64,000 nt of DNA from CAZDAW01 sp964503685. Lineage in GTDB: Bacteria > Chloroflexota > Anaerolineae > Anaerolineales > Anaerolineaceae. Under the pieces are notes generated by a model. The model saw only the letters and a list, made by a program, of their open reading frames with translations, was not told the DNA's origin and did no database searches. The translations under genes and the position numbers were made by a program. Numbering within the stretch: the first letter of the stretch is position 1; every line of letters starts with the position of its first letter. The stretch is from NCBI GenBank assembly GCA_964503685.1, contig CAZDAW010000007.1, positions 3,111 through 67,110 on the forward strand, in the 5' to 3' direction. Positions 44,172-53,020 of this stretch are shown here, piece by piece.

Positions 44172-45032
44172 TCACGATAATTTCCTTAAGTATATGAACC
44201 AATAGAACATACCCACCAAAAGCGATCCACCAATAACATTTCCTATGGTGACGGGTATTAAATTGTTAATGATAAAACCACTCCAGGTTAAACTGCTGAA
44301 ATCAGTTGCGCTTTTCCCAATCGTTGCCCAAAATGTCGCCGGGGCCCAATCTTTAATCAGCAACCCAATTGGGATCAGGTACATATTAGCGACGCTGTGT
44401 TCATATCCAGCGGCAACGAAGGCTGAAATCGGAAAGACAATCGCCAGAATGCGATCGCTGGTTGTTCGGGCGCTGTAAGTCAGCCATACAGCCAGACATA
44501 CCAGAGCATTGGCCAGAATGCCTAACACAATTGCCTGGAAAAACCCCAGGTTGGTTTTTACAGTCGCCGTCGTCAACGCCAAAACGCCGACCACGCCGCC
44601 CATAAACACATATTGCCCGCCCCAAAAGGAAAGCAAGGCGGTAACCAGCGACCCAACCAGGTTACCTGCATATACGATCACCCAATTCCGCAGCATCCCG
44701 ATCAGATCAATCTTATGTCCTGCCAGCGCCATGACCATCAGCGTATTGCCGGTGAACAACTCCGCGCCGCCTACCAGCACGGCAATCAAGCCAAGTGAAA
44801 AGGCCAGACCAGATAGCACACGGGTCACCCCATAGGGTAACATCTCGCCTGCCCCGGCAGCAACAGTAGTTGCAAACATCCCGCCGACAGCAATAAACGC
44901 CCCGGCTAAAATGGCTGAAACAAAGGTATTCCAACCATCCAGCTTGGCTTTACGAATGCCAATCTGTTCAGCTTTAACGGCCATTTCAACAGGCGTTAAA
45001 GCGTCGCCGTGGACCCCAGAACCAGATTGCAT
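44172..45032 (-). CDS. Formate/nitrite transporter (FNT) family channel
   Basis: A membrane protein of 286 residues with six hydrophobic helices. FNT signatures are 'AGAFIAVGGMFATTV' in helix 1, 'VGGAELFTGNTLMVM' (the re-entrant loop) and 'NLVGSLVTALLSFWGG'. Formate is the likely substrate given the hydrogenase genes just downstream on the same strand; nitrite or hydrosulfide cannot be excluded. Start is uncertain: ATG 45032 or TTG 45065, neither with a clear ribosome site. Confidence 0.88.
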   Translation of the reverse strand: MQSGSGVHGDALTPVEMAVKAEQIGIRKAKLDGWNTFVSAILAGAFIAVGGMFATTVAAGAGEMLPYGVTRVLSGLAFSLGLIAVLVGGAELFTGNTLMVMALAGHKIDLIGMLRNWVIVYAGNLVGSLVTALLSFWGGQYVFMGGVVGVLALTTATVKTNLGFFQAIVLGILANALVCLAVWLTYSARTTSDRILAIVFPISAFVAAGYEHSVANMYLIPIGLLIKDWAPATFWATIGKSATDFSSLTWSGFIINNLIPVTIGNVIGGSLLVGMFYWFIYLRKLS

Positions 45033-45286
45033 AAGATGATAAATTAAGTATAACCGATAATCCAATTAAATGTTAAAGAACCCAATACGTTAACGTCAAT
45101 TCAGGTTAACACTTGAGTTGAGCCGGGTTGCTTCACATGAGAATTACCAAAATAACAGACACGAAACCGAAGAAAACGCCAACCTATAATGAAGCATACT
45201 GAGTTATATATTTTTGTGTTAAAATCCAAAGAGAAAATTCACTTGCACCGGCATGCTGCCTGACCGGGAAGAATGAGGTCAATTAT

Positions 45287-46558
45287 ATGAAACCAACAAT
45301 ACAATCTGTCAAAGGCGCTCGCGATTTTTACCCCGAAGAGAAATCAATCCACGTCTGGCTTTACAACAAAATGCGCCAGGTTTCAGAATCTTATGGCTAT
45401 CAGGAATATGACGGGCCATTCCTGGAGAAAATCGACCTGTATGCAGCCAAATCTGGTGATGAACTGGTCAAAGAACAGGCCTTCGTATTTCCTGATCGCG
45501 GCGGCGAGTTGATCACCCTGCGCCCTGAGTTAACCCCCAGCCTGGCGCGCATGATCGCCCAGCGCCAGAACGAACTGGCCTTTCCGGTACGCTGGTGGTC
45601 CTACGGTCCATTCTGGCGCTACGAACGTCCGCAAAAAGGCCGTTCACGCGAGTTCTTTCAATGGAATATCGACCTGTTAGGAACGATTTCTCCTGAATCA
45701 GACGCTGAACTCGTTGCGACAGGCGCAGCTTTCTTCCAATCTGTCGGACTCCAATCTGATCAGGTTTCTATCCTGGTCAACAACCGCCGGCTGATGGATG
45801 CGCAACTTCTTGAACTGGGTGTAAAACCTGAAAATAAAAGTGCAATCTTCAAGCTGATCGATCGGCGGGATAAAATGCCTCCGGCTGACTGGGAAGCCTA
45901 CGCGCTGGAAACCGCCGGTTTGAGTCAAAATCAACTCGACAGTTTAAAAGCGATCCTCGCTGATCGGGATTTATGGAAAAAATCCGATGAAATGGTACGT
46001 TTCTTCGCTGCCCTGGAAGTTATGGGCTTGATGAAATACGTTCGTTATGATCCGCAAATCATCCGCGGGCTGGATTATTATACTGGCACCGTCTTCGAAG
46101 CGCGCGATCGCGATGGCGAATTTCGCGCCATTCTGGGCGGCGGGCGCTACGATAACCTGGTCTCCGATGTCGGCGGCGAACCAATTCCTGGCGTGGGTTA
46201 TGCCATGGGCGATATGGTCATCACCCTGGTATTGAAGAAATACGGCTGCCTGCCGGATTATGTACCCACACCTGCTCCCGTACTGGTGACCGTTTTCGAT
46301 GAAGCCTCTCTGCTGCTTTCCTACAAATTGGCCGCTGAACTGCGCGAAGCCGGATTGAAAGTGACCTGTTACCCCGAGGCGCACAAACTTCCTCGCCAGT
46401 TAAAACAGGCCGACCGTATGGGAATGCGCTGTGTGGTTATTGCAGGGCCCGATGAGCAGGCCAAAGGATTGGTTACAATCAAAGACCTGGCGCGCCGCAC
46501 CCAACAAACCGTGCCGCAAAATGAAGCCGCCAATACGATCAAAGAAATGCTGAAATAG
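45287..46558 (+). CDS. hisS: Histidyl-tRNA synthetase
   Basis: A 423-residue class II synthetase that charges tRNA-His. Motif 2 region 'LRPELTPSLARMIA', histidine-binding 'RGLDYYTGTVFEARDR' and 'AILGGGRYDNLV', and the C-terminal anticodon domain (about 330-420) are present; the N-terminus 'VKGARDFYPEEK' is typical. ATG follows GAGG. A possible -10 (TATAAT, 45185-45190) lies about 100 bases upstream; no T-box features are evident. The cognate tRNA follows 59 bp downstream. Confidence 0.96.
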   Translation: MKPTIQSVKGARDFYPEEKSIHVWLYNKMRQVSESYGYQEYDGPFLEKIDLYAAKSGDELVKEQAFVFPDRGGELITLRPELTPSLARMIAQRQNELAFPVRWWSYGPFWRYERPQKGRSREFFQWNIDLLGTISPESDAELVATGAAFFQSVGLQSDQVSILVNNRRLMDAQLLELGVKPENKSAIFKLIDRRDKMPPADWEAYALETAGLSQNQLDSLKAILADRDLWKKSDEMVRFFAALEVMGLMKYVRYDPQIIRGLDYYTGTVFEARDRDGEFRAILGGGRYDNLVSDVGGEPIPGVGYAMGDMVITLVLKKYGCLPDYVPTPAPVLVTVFDEASLLLSYKLAAELREAGLKVTCYPEAHKLPRQLKQADRMGMRCVVIAGPDEQAKGLVTIKDLARRTQQTVPQNEAANTIKEMLK

Positions 46559-46617
46559 AATTTTCGATTTTAACCTTCGCAAGCGCAGCCAATTATGATA
46601 GAATATTTATCCGTTAT

Positions 46618-46690
46618 GGTGGCTGTAGCTCAATGGCAGAGTGCTTGACTGTGGATCAAGTTGTTGTGGGTTCGACCCCCATCAGCCACC
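46618..46690 (+). tRNA. tRNA-His (GTG)
   Basis: The acceptor stem GTGGCTG (46619-46625) pairs with CAGCCAC (46683-46689); the extra G at 46618 faces C at 46690, the G-1:C73 pair unique to tRNA-His. The anticodon loop reads CTGTGGA with anticodon GTG. CCA is not encoded. A weak promoter (TTCGCA, 17 bp, TAGAAT 46599-46604) lies in the gap after hisS. Confidence 0.96.
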
Positions 46691-46698
46691 CCTGAAGA

Positions 46699-46726
46699 GC
46701 CTACCGAATTGGTAGGCCTTTTTATT
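46699..46726 (+). terminator. Rho-independent terminator after tRNA-His
   Basis: GCCTACC (46699-46705) and GGTAGGC (46711-46717) with loop GAATT, followed by CTTTTTATTT. Confidence 0.92.
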
Positions 46727-46788
46727 TACAGGATCACATGTTGCACCCACAGGGGGTGTTTTATGAGTCCGTTACATCACCCCTAAAC

Positions 46789-46822
46789 AGCGGGCCGCCT
46801 GTAACATTTCTGACAGCCCGCT
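46789..46822 (-). other. Inverted repeat after the 174-residue protein gene
   Basis: AGCGGGC (46789-46795) pairs with GCCCGCT (46816-46822). A smaller stem CACCC/GGGTG lies at about 46745-46758. No T-run; possible weak terminator of the minus-strand gene ending at 46863. Confidence 0.3.
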
Positions 46823-46862
46823 ATTGTACCTAATTGAGCACAAATTGCGTGATGAATATCCG

Positions 46863-47387
46863 TTAATTATCCATTGGCACAATGGCTTTTAATGAACGGG
46901 TCAATTGCACCATTTCAGTTTTAGAAGCCTGCAAACCACTGATGTCAGCCGTCATCAGACTTTTCTCCACATTGGGTAGCACTTTGGCTGCTACATCACC
47001 TGCTGCAAGAATCTTATTTGATAACTCAAGGGCGTCGTTCACAAAATCCTTGAGGGCATCCGGGAAAATGGGCATCTTATTGACAAGCGGCGCGATGATT
47101 TCCAGCACCTGATCCACTTTTTCGACATACTTGACGACCACATTCCTCAACACGCGAACGGTTTGGGTCAATTCCAGAGACATATCCTGAATGGAATCCA
47201 GGGTGCCCTTGTTATCCTCAATCACATCACTGATATTCCGTAAGGCGCCGGTTAATTTATCCGAAAAATGAACACACTCCCCTTTCGGGGTGGGGATGAG
47301 GGCAAATCGCTGAGCAGAAGGGATTCGGGCTACGGCTGCCGCGCTTGAGGTTTTTTTAGGCGAGGTTGATTTGGGATTGGTTGGCAT
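46863..47387 (-). CDS. Hypothetical helical protein
   Basis: A 174-residue protein with a Lys/Ser/Thr/Pro-rich start (1-35) and then a long helical region with heptad-like hydrophobics ('GALRNISDVIEDNKGTLDSI', 'LTQTVRVLRNVVVKYVEKVD'), interrupted around 'NKMPIFPDALKDFVNDAL'. It has no Cys beyond one and no membrane helix. ATG 47387 follows AGGAG; the frame extends to 47498 without a site. The coiled-coil pattern could support oligomerisation. Family and function not recognised. Confidence 0.7.
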   Translation of the reverse strand: MPTNPKSTSPKKTSSAAAVARIPSAQRFALIPTPKGECVHFSDKLTGALRNISDVIEDNKGTLDSIQDMSLELTQTVRVLRNVVVKYVEKVDQVLEIIAPLVNKMPIFPDALKDFVNDALELSNKILAAGDVAAKVLPNVEKSLMTADISGLQASKTEMVQLTRSLKAIVPMDN

Positions 47388-47510
47388 GTTTTTCTCCTGT
47401 GATTTTAAATTAATAAAACGGTTCTCGGTTCTATAGGAAATATGCTGCTGTTTCATAAAATTATAGCATCGCTTATGAAATAGCAACTGCCGGAACAACA
47501 GTTACGGGGT

Positions 47511-49532
47511 TTACTTGAACTCCCCAAACTCAGCCCACAGGGCATTGACCGTTTCCAGACTGGGGGCAAGCACCCACAAGGTTTTATCTGCTGCGTTTGC
47601 CATACAGCTCACCTGACCATTGGCCTGCCAGCATACCCGTTGAGCGTCTTCCAGCAGGTTGCCGCGGTAGCGGTTGCCCAGGCTGGTTCGCAGGGCGCCC
47701 GCGAACTGGACGCTATCCTCAGGCCGGTCCCAGACCCATTCGGCGGCCATGGCCGTCTGGTCTGCGGATAAATTGTAATAGACCTGGTAACGATCGCCGC
47801 CCCAACCTTCCGAAGCAGTTCTGGCGGTTTCCTCTTCCACCTGGGCAGCGGCGTCGCCGTTGTAAGCCAGTAACAGGTAGGTCATCCATTCACCCAATAC
47901 ATTGCTCTCGATCAACTGCCAGTCACTGCCCAGGGCTTTACCCAGGTTAGGCATACTCACCGATACCGGCAACTCTCCGGCTAGGTATTTTTCAGGGTGC
48001 AAAATCTGCTCCGTACTGGCAGGCAGGTTGGCGTAAGCTTTATTGACTTCCGCCCAGTTGCCCCGCTTGTAAAGATATTCGACGAATATTTGCCCATAAG
48101 TGTAAGGGAAAAGCGCATCCTGCGTCAGGTAAGGCGGGGGCGATTGATCCGAAAGGGGCATCGCCGGCGGATTGTAATTGAGTAAGTCGTTAATATCTTG
48201 GGCGCTGATAAACTGGCGCGCCCACTGATACATCAATAATGTGGCATCCCCCTCAAAAAGAGCGGTCACTGCCTGGCAATATTGACTCTCGTACTGGCAC
48301 TCCGGATAAATTCCCATGCCGGCAACATTGTAATTTTGGTCAACCAGGGCGTGATCAAACTCGTGAGAATAGACAAAATATTCCATCCCACCGATCTTTA
48401 AGCCCGATAAAATATACATCTCTTTCCGATCCGGCATATAAAAACCGCCCACACCGTCCACAATCCCATTGACAGCCTTCTCGACCATATCATAGGTCGG
48501 TTTGACAAAGCCAAAAGCGACCAGGGAACGCTTCTGGTTTTCCAGTTGAACTTTATAATCATCCGTGATGTATGCCTGGATTAATAAATCCTTGGCCTCT
48601 TGCTTGGAAACCACAAAACCAGGCGCTTTTACCTGAATGGGCAAACCGCGCAGGTCGGATACTTCCTGCTCGATGTCAACGATTCTGGCAGCGACAGTGG
48701 GGTTGAAGGAGCGATATGTGGCTGTTGGCGTCGGCGTATATGTGGGCCGAGGCGTACGCGTCGGCGTCACAGTCGGGCTGGGAGTAATCGTTGGGGTGCT
48801 GGTCGCCGTGGAAGCAAGCGTAGGCGAAAGGATGGGTGTAACCGTCGGCAATGGCCGGGCAAATACGCCCTGCAAACCGACAATCGCTGCCTGAACCGGA
48901 CCATTACTACCCTGATTCATGGCAAGAAAGTAACCGGCCACAGCAGCGGCTGCCAGAAACAGGACAAAAAAAACAATGATGGCAGGTGAAAGCCGGCGCT
49001 TTTCCGTCTGAACTTCCAACTCTGCCTCCACTTCTCTCGGAGCGCGGGGTGAAGGGATTTCACCGGCGGAGCTGATTTCAGACCGCGGCAACGAGACAGC
49101 CGTCTTATCCATCTGATGCTGATCTTTGAGGATTTCATCGTTGCGGGCAGCAAACGTCGAGCGCAAACTGTCGATGTCAAATTCGCTGTTAACTGAAGAG
49201 TGAACCAGTCGAGAGGAAAGCGTATCATCGCCTTCAATCGGAACGGTGAATGGTTTCAAACGTGACTTGAAATCGGAGGTTGCTGTCTGCGGTTGCGTTC
49301 CGGCGCCCAGTTTTTCAAGTCCACGCAATGCGGCCGAATGAGAAGGGTCAATCCGAAGGACTTCCTTCAAACAGACGATCCGTTCCTTATCTGTTTCCAC
49401 TGCCCCCGAAAGCCACAACCAGGCCTGAATATTATCACGATCCTGGCGCAATGCCTCCAGGAATAATAGTTTTGCCCTGCCCTTTTCTCCGGCGCGCAGA
49501 GCCTTCATTCCTTCTTGAAGTGAATTATTCAA
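47511..49532 (-). CDS. TPR / membrane-anchored metallopeptidase-like protein
   Basis: A 673-residue protein. An N-terminal TPR-like helical pair (5-75, 'AKLLFLEALRQDRDNIQAWL') is cytosolic; one membrane helix is at about 183-204; a Thr/Pro-rich linker is at 229-275; the outer domain has HEFDH at 390-394 in 'YFVYSHEFDHALVDQ', a HExxH-type zinc site, with a later Glu-containing 'ALFEGDATLLMYQW' as possible third ligand. Substrate unknown. Similar in style to the exported HEMTH protein at 1-1143, but not alignable by eye. Confidence 0.72.
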   Translation of the reverse strand: MNNSLQEGMKALRAGEKGRAKLLFLEALRQDRDNIQAWLWLSGAVETDKERIVCLKEVLRIDPSHSAALRGLEKLGAGTQPQTATSDFKSRLKPFTVPIEGDDTLSSRLVHSSVNSEFDIDSLRSTFAARNDEILKDQHQMDKTAVSLPRSEISSAGEIPSPRAPREVEAELEVQTEKRRLSPAIIVFFVLFLAAAAVAGYFLAMNQGSNGPVQAAIVGLQGVFARPLPTVTPILSPTLASTATSTPTITPSPTVTPTRTPRPTYTPTPTATYRSFNPTVAARIVDIEQEVSDLRGLPIQVKAPGFVVSKQEAKDLLIQAYITDDYKVQLENQKRSLVAFGFVKPTYDMVEKAVNGIVDGVGGFYMPDRKEMYILSGLKIGGMEYFVYSHEFDHALVDQNYNVAGMGIYPECQYESQYCQAVTALFEGDATLLMYQWARQFISAQDINDLLNYNPPAMPLSDQSPPPYLTQDALFPYTYGQIFVEYLYKRGNWAEVNKAYANLPASTEQILHPEKYLAGELPVSVSMPNLGKALGSDWQLIESNVLGEWMTYLLLAYNGDAAAQVEEETARTASEGWGGDRYQVYYNLSADQTAMAAEWVWDRPEDSVQFAGALRTSLGNRYRGNLLEDAQRVCWQANGQVSCMANAADKTLWVLAPSLETVNALWAEFGEFK

Positions 49533-49621
49533 AAAGTTCCCTCACCTGATGAATAATACTTTCACCAGTATACAATAACCGCGAATATCAGACAATGAAA
49601 TTTATATAAAGGATTGGATAG

Positions 49622-49762
49622 ACAAAACCACGCATCGTATTCCGGGTTGTGATATATAATGATTATAGATCAACAACTTATCGGTTTGAATGGATAGCAA
49701 AGCAAGTACAACACATCCCTGGCATGGAAATTATTGGCATTGATTGCGTTCCAAATGATTAG
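49622..49762 (+). pseudogene. Possible receiver-domain remnant
   Basis: A 46-codon frame between stops without a clear start. 'VVIYNDYRSTTYRFEWIAKQ' followed by 'VQHIPGMEIIGIDCVPND' resembles the first third of NarL-type receivers ('VLIVDDH...R..L..LL...PGMEVVGEA'). It lies 27 bp upstream of a response-regulator gene. Length is short and the match could be chance. Apart from this and a TATAAT at 49655-49660, the 256-bp gap shows nothing. Confidence 0.25.
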
Positions 49763-49788
49763 CCATCATTCATCGTAAGGAGAAAGCC

Positions 49789-50922
49789 ATGTTGAATGCG
49801 AATGGAAACGTACGGCGGACGCCGTTTGTTCTGATCATTGATGACAATGACGATAGCCGCTTGTTGATGCATCGTTTTTTAGAGGGAAGCGATTTCCAAA
49901 TCATCGAAGCGCAAGACGGCAAAGAAGCGCTTCTCACCTGCCAGCAATTTCGCCCTGATTTGATCTTGCTTGATTATATGATGCCGGGCATGGATGGCTT
50001 TCAAACCTGCGCCCGTCTGCGCGCCCTGCCCGGATTTGAGAACGTTCCAATTATCATGATCACGCCCGGCGATGATGGCCTTCAGGTCGAGCGCGCCTTC
50101 AAGGCCGGGGCAACCGATTATATCGCTAAACCGATCAACCCGACCGTTTTACACAAGCGCGTTCAGCACATTCTGCAAGCTCGCATCGTCGAAGAATCAC
50201 TGAAAGAACAACAAATCCTCTACAAGACTGTGGCTGAAGGATTCTCGGATGCGCTGTTTATCTTACAGCCTGTATCAATTGATGAATATAAATTCGTTTT
50301 CGTCAACCGCGCCTTTGCTGCGCTGAATGGATTAACTATCGACCAGATCATCAACAAAGACGTTGAAGAAGTTCTGCCGTCTGATCAGGCTGGCCGGCTA
50401 AACGAACATTGCGACAAAGTTCGCAAATTGCGCACCGCCAGCGAATATGAAGAAACTTTCCAGGTTAAAGATCAAAGTGTTTACACCATCATCCGCCTTG
50501 CGCCCACAGAAGATGAAAACCCGCTGCGGTTGATTGGTTCCTGCATCGATATAACCAACCAGAAAATCTTTGAAGGCGTAATCGAAAAAGGCAAGCACGA
50601 ATGGGAAGATGCGGTCGATTCGATCGTTGATATGATTATCCTGACCGACCCCTCAACCAAAATTTTGCGCTGCAACCGGCCTACCATCCAACACCTTGAT
50701 TCAACTTTCGATGGCGTCATCGGACATAAAATTGGCGATGTGTTATTTACCAACGGGGGGCGAATACGTCAGGTGCTGGAAACCAATATCAATGAGGCAA
50801 AAATCCGCTTTGGAAATAATACCTATCACGCCATTCGTTACCCGGTTATGGGAAAAACCCGGAATACTCAATATGTCTATTTCATCAAAAATATAACCGA
50901 AAGCTCGCCAGAAAAAACATGA
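49789..50922 (+). CDS. Response regulator with two PAS domains
   Basis: A 377-residue protein. The receiver (12-130) has acidic Asp18-Asp19, phosphoacceptor Asp62 in 'LILLDYMMPGMDGF', 'MITPGDD' with the switch Thr, and Lys in 'DYIAKPINP'. Two PAS domains follow (about 150-262 and 275-370: 'SDALFILQPVSIDEYKFVFV' and 'VDSIVDMIILTDPSTKILRC'). There is no kinase, DNA-binding or cyclase output, so it probably signals by protein contact. ATG follows AAGGAGA. It overlaps the DUF503 gene by four bases. Confidence 0.85.
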   Translation: MLNANGNVRRTPFVLIIDDNDDSRLLMHRFLEGSDFQIIEAQDGKEALLTCQQFRPDLILLDYMMPGMDGFQTCARLRALPGFENVPIIMITPGDDGLQVERAFKAGATDYIAKPINPTVLHKRVQHILQARIVEESLKEQQILYKTVAEGFSDALFILQPVSIDEYKFVFVNRAFAALNGLTIDQIINKDVEEVLPSDQAGRLNEHCDKVRKLRTASEYEETFQVKDQSVYTIIRLAPTEDENPLRLIGSCIDITNQKIFEGVIEKGKHEWEDAVDSIVDMIILTDPSTKILRCNRPTIQHLDSTFDGVIGHKIGDVLFTNGGRIRQVLETNINEAKIRFGNNTYHAIRYPVMGKTRNTQYVYFIKNITESSPEKT

Positions 50923-51233
50923 CCTCACTTCCGTTAGCCCATAACCATGCGGCTGTCGGTGTGCTCACCTTGCACCTGCAGACAGCCGGTTGCCGTTCGC
51001 TAAAAGAAAAACGCAGTCATATCAAACCGCTTATTTCCCGTTTGCAACGCGAATTTAACCTTTCCGTAGCCGAGGTGGGACTGGAAAACGTCTGGCAGGA
51101 AACACTGATTGCCTGCGCCGCAGTAAGCAATAACCGCGTCTTTACCCAGCAGATGCTTCAGCGAATTGCCGACTGGGTTGAGACCAACTATACTGATCTG
51201 ACTCTCCTTGATGAGAACATAGAGTTGATATGA
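50919..51233 (+). CDS. DUF503 (YlxP-like) protein
   Basis: A 104-residue protein with the DUF503 core 'VGVLTLHLQTAGCRSLKEKR', 'SVAEVGLENVWQETLIACAA' and 'VFTQQMLQRIADWVE'. Such proteins usually sit in ribosome-maturation operons beside rbfA and infB; here it is attached to a response regulator through an ATGA overlap, an unusual place. Function unknown. Confidence 0.87.
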   Translation: MTSLPLAHNHAAVGVLTLHLQTAGCRSLKEKRSHIKPLISRLQREFNLSVAEVGLENVWQETLIACAAVSNNRVFTQQMLQRIADWVETNYTDLTLLDENIELI

Positions 51234-51322
51234 TCAACGTCATACCTGCTTATGCTTCTGATCCCTTTCTGAAAATCAGGCAACCCGTGCCCACACACCC
51301 ATTACTCTGACTGAACAAACCC

Positions 51323-52924
51323 TTGCTCAATACCACTCCCATCCTTCGCCAAATAAAAACATACGGGGTGTTAATCCTCAGTATTTTGCTGGCAATCTCG
51401 CTGAAAACCATCCTGGAAATCAGAGGAGCCATTACCTACAACTCCGACGAAATGATTGTCGGCCTGATGGCGCGGCATATCCTCCAGGGAGAGACGCCCA
51501 TATTTTTCTACGGCCAGTACTATATGGGAAGTCTGGAAGCCTGGCTTCTGGCCGGCCTTTTTTACCTGTTTGGCGAGGAAATTTTTCTCATTCACATTCT
51601 GCAATTCCCGTTATATGGTCTCTATATCCTCACAACCTGGCATCTGGCAAAAAAACTATTTAAGAGCAAGACAATTGCAGACTATTCGGCCTTACTCTTG
51701 AGCATTCCTACCGTGCTGGTGACGACTTATACTTCCGTCTCAATGGGCGGGTACGGATTATCACTGATATTTGGCAACCTCGTTCTCAGCCTTGGATACA
51801 CCATCCTGGAAGATAAACGACCAGCAGCGGGGACGTATTGGGCGATTTTCGGGTTCGTCTCCGGACTGGCTTTCTGGACACTGGGGATGGTTGTCGTTTA
51901 TCTTATCCCGGTCGCAGGGTTAATTCTGCTCAACATTCGCCGGTATAAGATCACCAGTCTGCTCATCGCAATAGCGTCCTTTTTTGCCGGCAGTTTGCCC
52001 TGGTGGCTGTCTTTCATCCAATCATCCGGAATGCCTCTGATCATATATCTGAAGCCTTACCAGACGGCTACAACACCCATAACCAAAATCCTCGGAATTC
52101 TTTTCCTGGGATTGCCTTCACTCTTAGGTTTTCGCTATCCCTGGGCTGCAATGCTTTCGCCGTTCACCTTGCTGTTCTTTTGGATACTCTTCTATTTAGT
52201 CTGCATTTTACTGACCTCAAAATTGCTGCAAAAACGAGACTGGAATCTCTCTGACCCGCGGGTAATCCTGTTGCCCTTGCTTTGCATCGCATTCTTCATG
52301 GTCATCATTTTTCTCAGGTTCGGATATGATTCGACCGGGCGCTACTTCTTACCCCTCAATTTGCCGTTTACCCTGTGGATCGCCTGGCTGGCCGACAGGG
52401 CTGTTGACTATGTTCACAAAACAGGCCGCCTCCAACGTTGGATCAGCCTGCTGATCATCGCGCCCATCCTGATTCTAAACAGCGTCGAAACCTGGCGCGC
52501 GGCTGCCTCCTCTGACCTCATTACGACCCAATTTGACCCTATCACCCGCTTTGATAACCGCCATGACCAGGAATTAATCAGTTTTTTAGTTGCCAATCAT
52601 GAGACTGTCGGTTATAGTAATTATTGGGTTTCATTCAGGCTGGCGTTTTTATCAAACGAAAAGATCATCTTTTCACCCAAATTACCCTACAAAAGCGACA
52701 TGAGCTATTCTCAGACAGACAACCGTATTCCACGCTACAATCAGATAGCAGATGAAAGCCCCAGGGCCGCATATATCACCACCCTGCACCCAAAATTGAA
52801 TGAGCGACTGCGGGTAAGTTTTATGGGTAAGCGAATTACATGGCAAGAGGCCGATATCGGCCCATATCATGTTTTTTATGATATTTCTGAAAAGGTTCGC
52901 CCGGATCAACTATTTATCCCATAG
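51323..52924 (+). CDS. GT39-like polytopic membrane glycosyltransferase
   Basis: A 533-residue membrane protein with about ten hydrophobic segments. The first loop has 'ITYNSDEMIVGLMARHILQG' with an acidic pair, as in dolichyl/polyprenyl-phosphate-sugar transferases of the PMT/GT39 group, followed by 'FFYGQYYMGSLEAWLLAGLF'. The last 120 residues are extracytoplasmic. Start at TTG 51323 is uncertain; no ATG or ribosome site is seen. Role in envelope glycan or glycoprotein building is inferred. Confidence 0.72.
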   Translation: MLNTTPILRQIKTYGVLILSILLAISLKTILEIRGAITYNSDEMIVGLMARHILQGETPIFFYGQYYMGSLEAWLLAGLFYLFGEEIFLIHILQFPLYGLYILTTWHLAKKLFKSKTIADYSALLLSIPTVLVTTYTSVSMGGYGLSLIFGNLVLSLGYTILEDKRPAAGTYWAIFGFVSGLAFWTLGMVVVYLIPVAGLILLNIRRYKITSLLIAIASFFAGSLPWWLSFIQSSGMPLIIYLKPYQTATTPITKILGILFLGLPSLLGFRYPWAAMLSPFTLLFFWILFYLVCILLTSKLLQKRDWNLSDPRVILLPLLCIAFFMVIIFLRFGYDSTGRYFLPLNLPFTLWIAWLADRAVDYVHKTGRLQRWISLLIIAPILILNSVETWRAAASSDLITTQFDPITRFDNRHDQELISFLVANHETVGYSNYWVSFRLAFLSNEKIIFSPKLPYKSDMSYSQTDNRIPRYNQIADESPRAAYITTLHPKLNERLRVSFMGKRITWQEADIGPYHVFYDISEKVRPDQLFIP

Positions 52925-53020
52925 AATCAATTCACCACATCTTTAATAGAGGTGCTTTCGGTTTGTGAACGATCAGACTATCCGTACCCATACCCAATTA
53001 TGATTGTAAAGGAGCAAACA

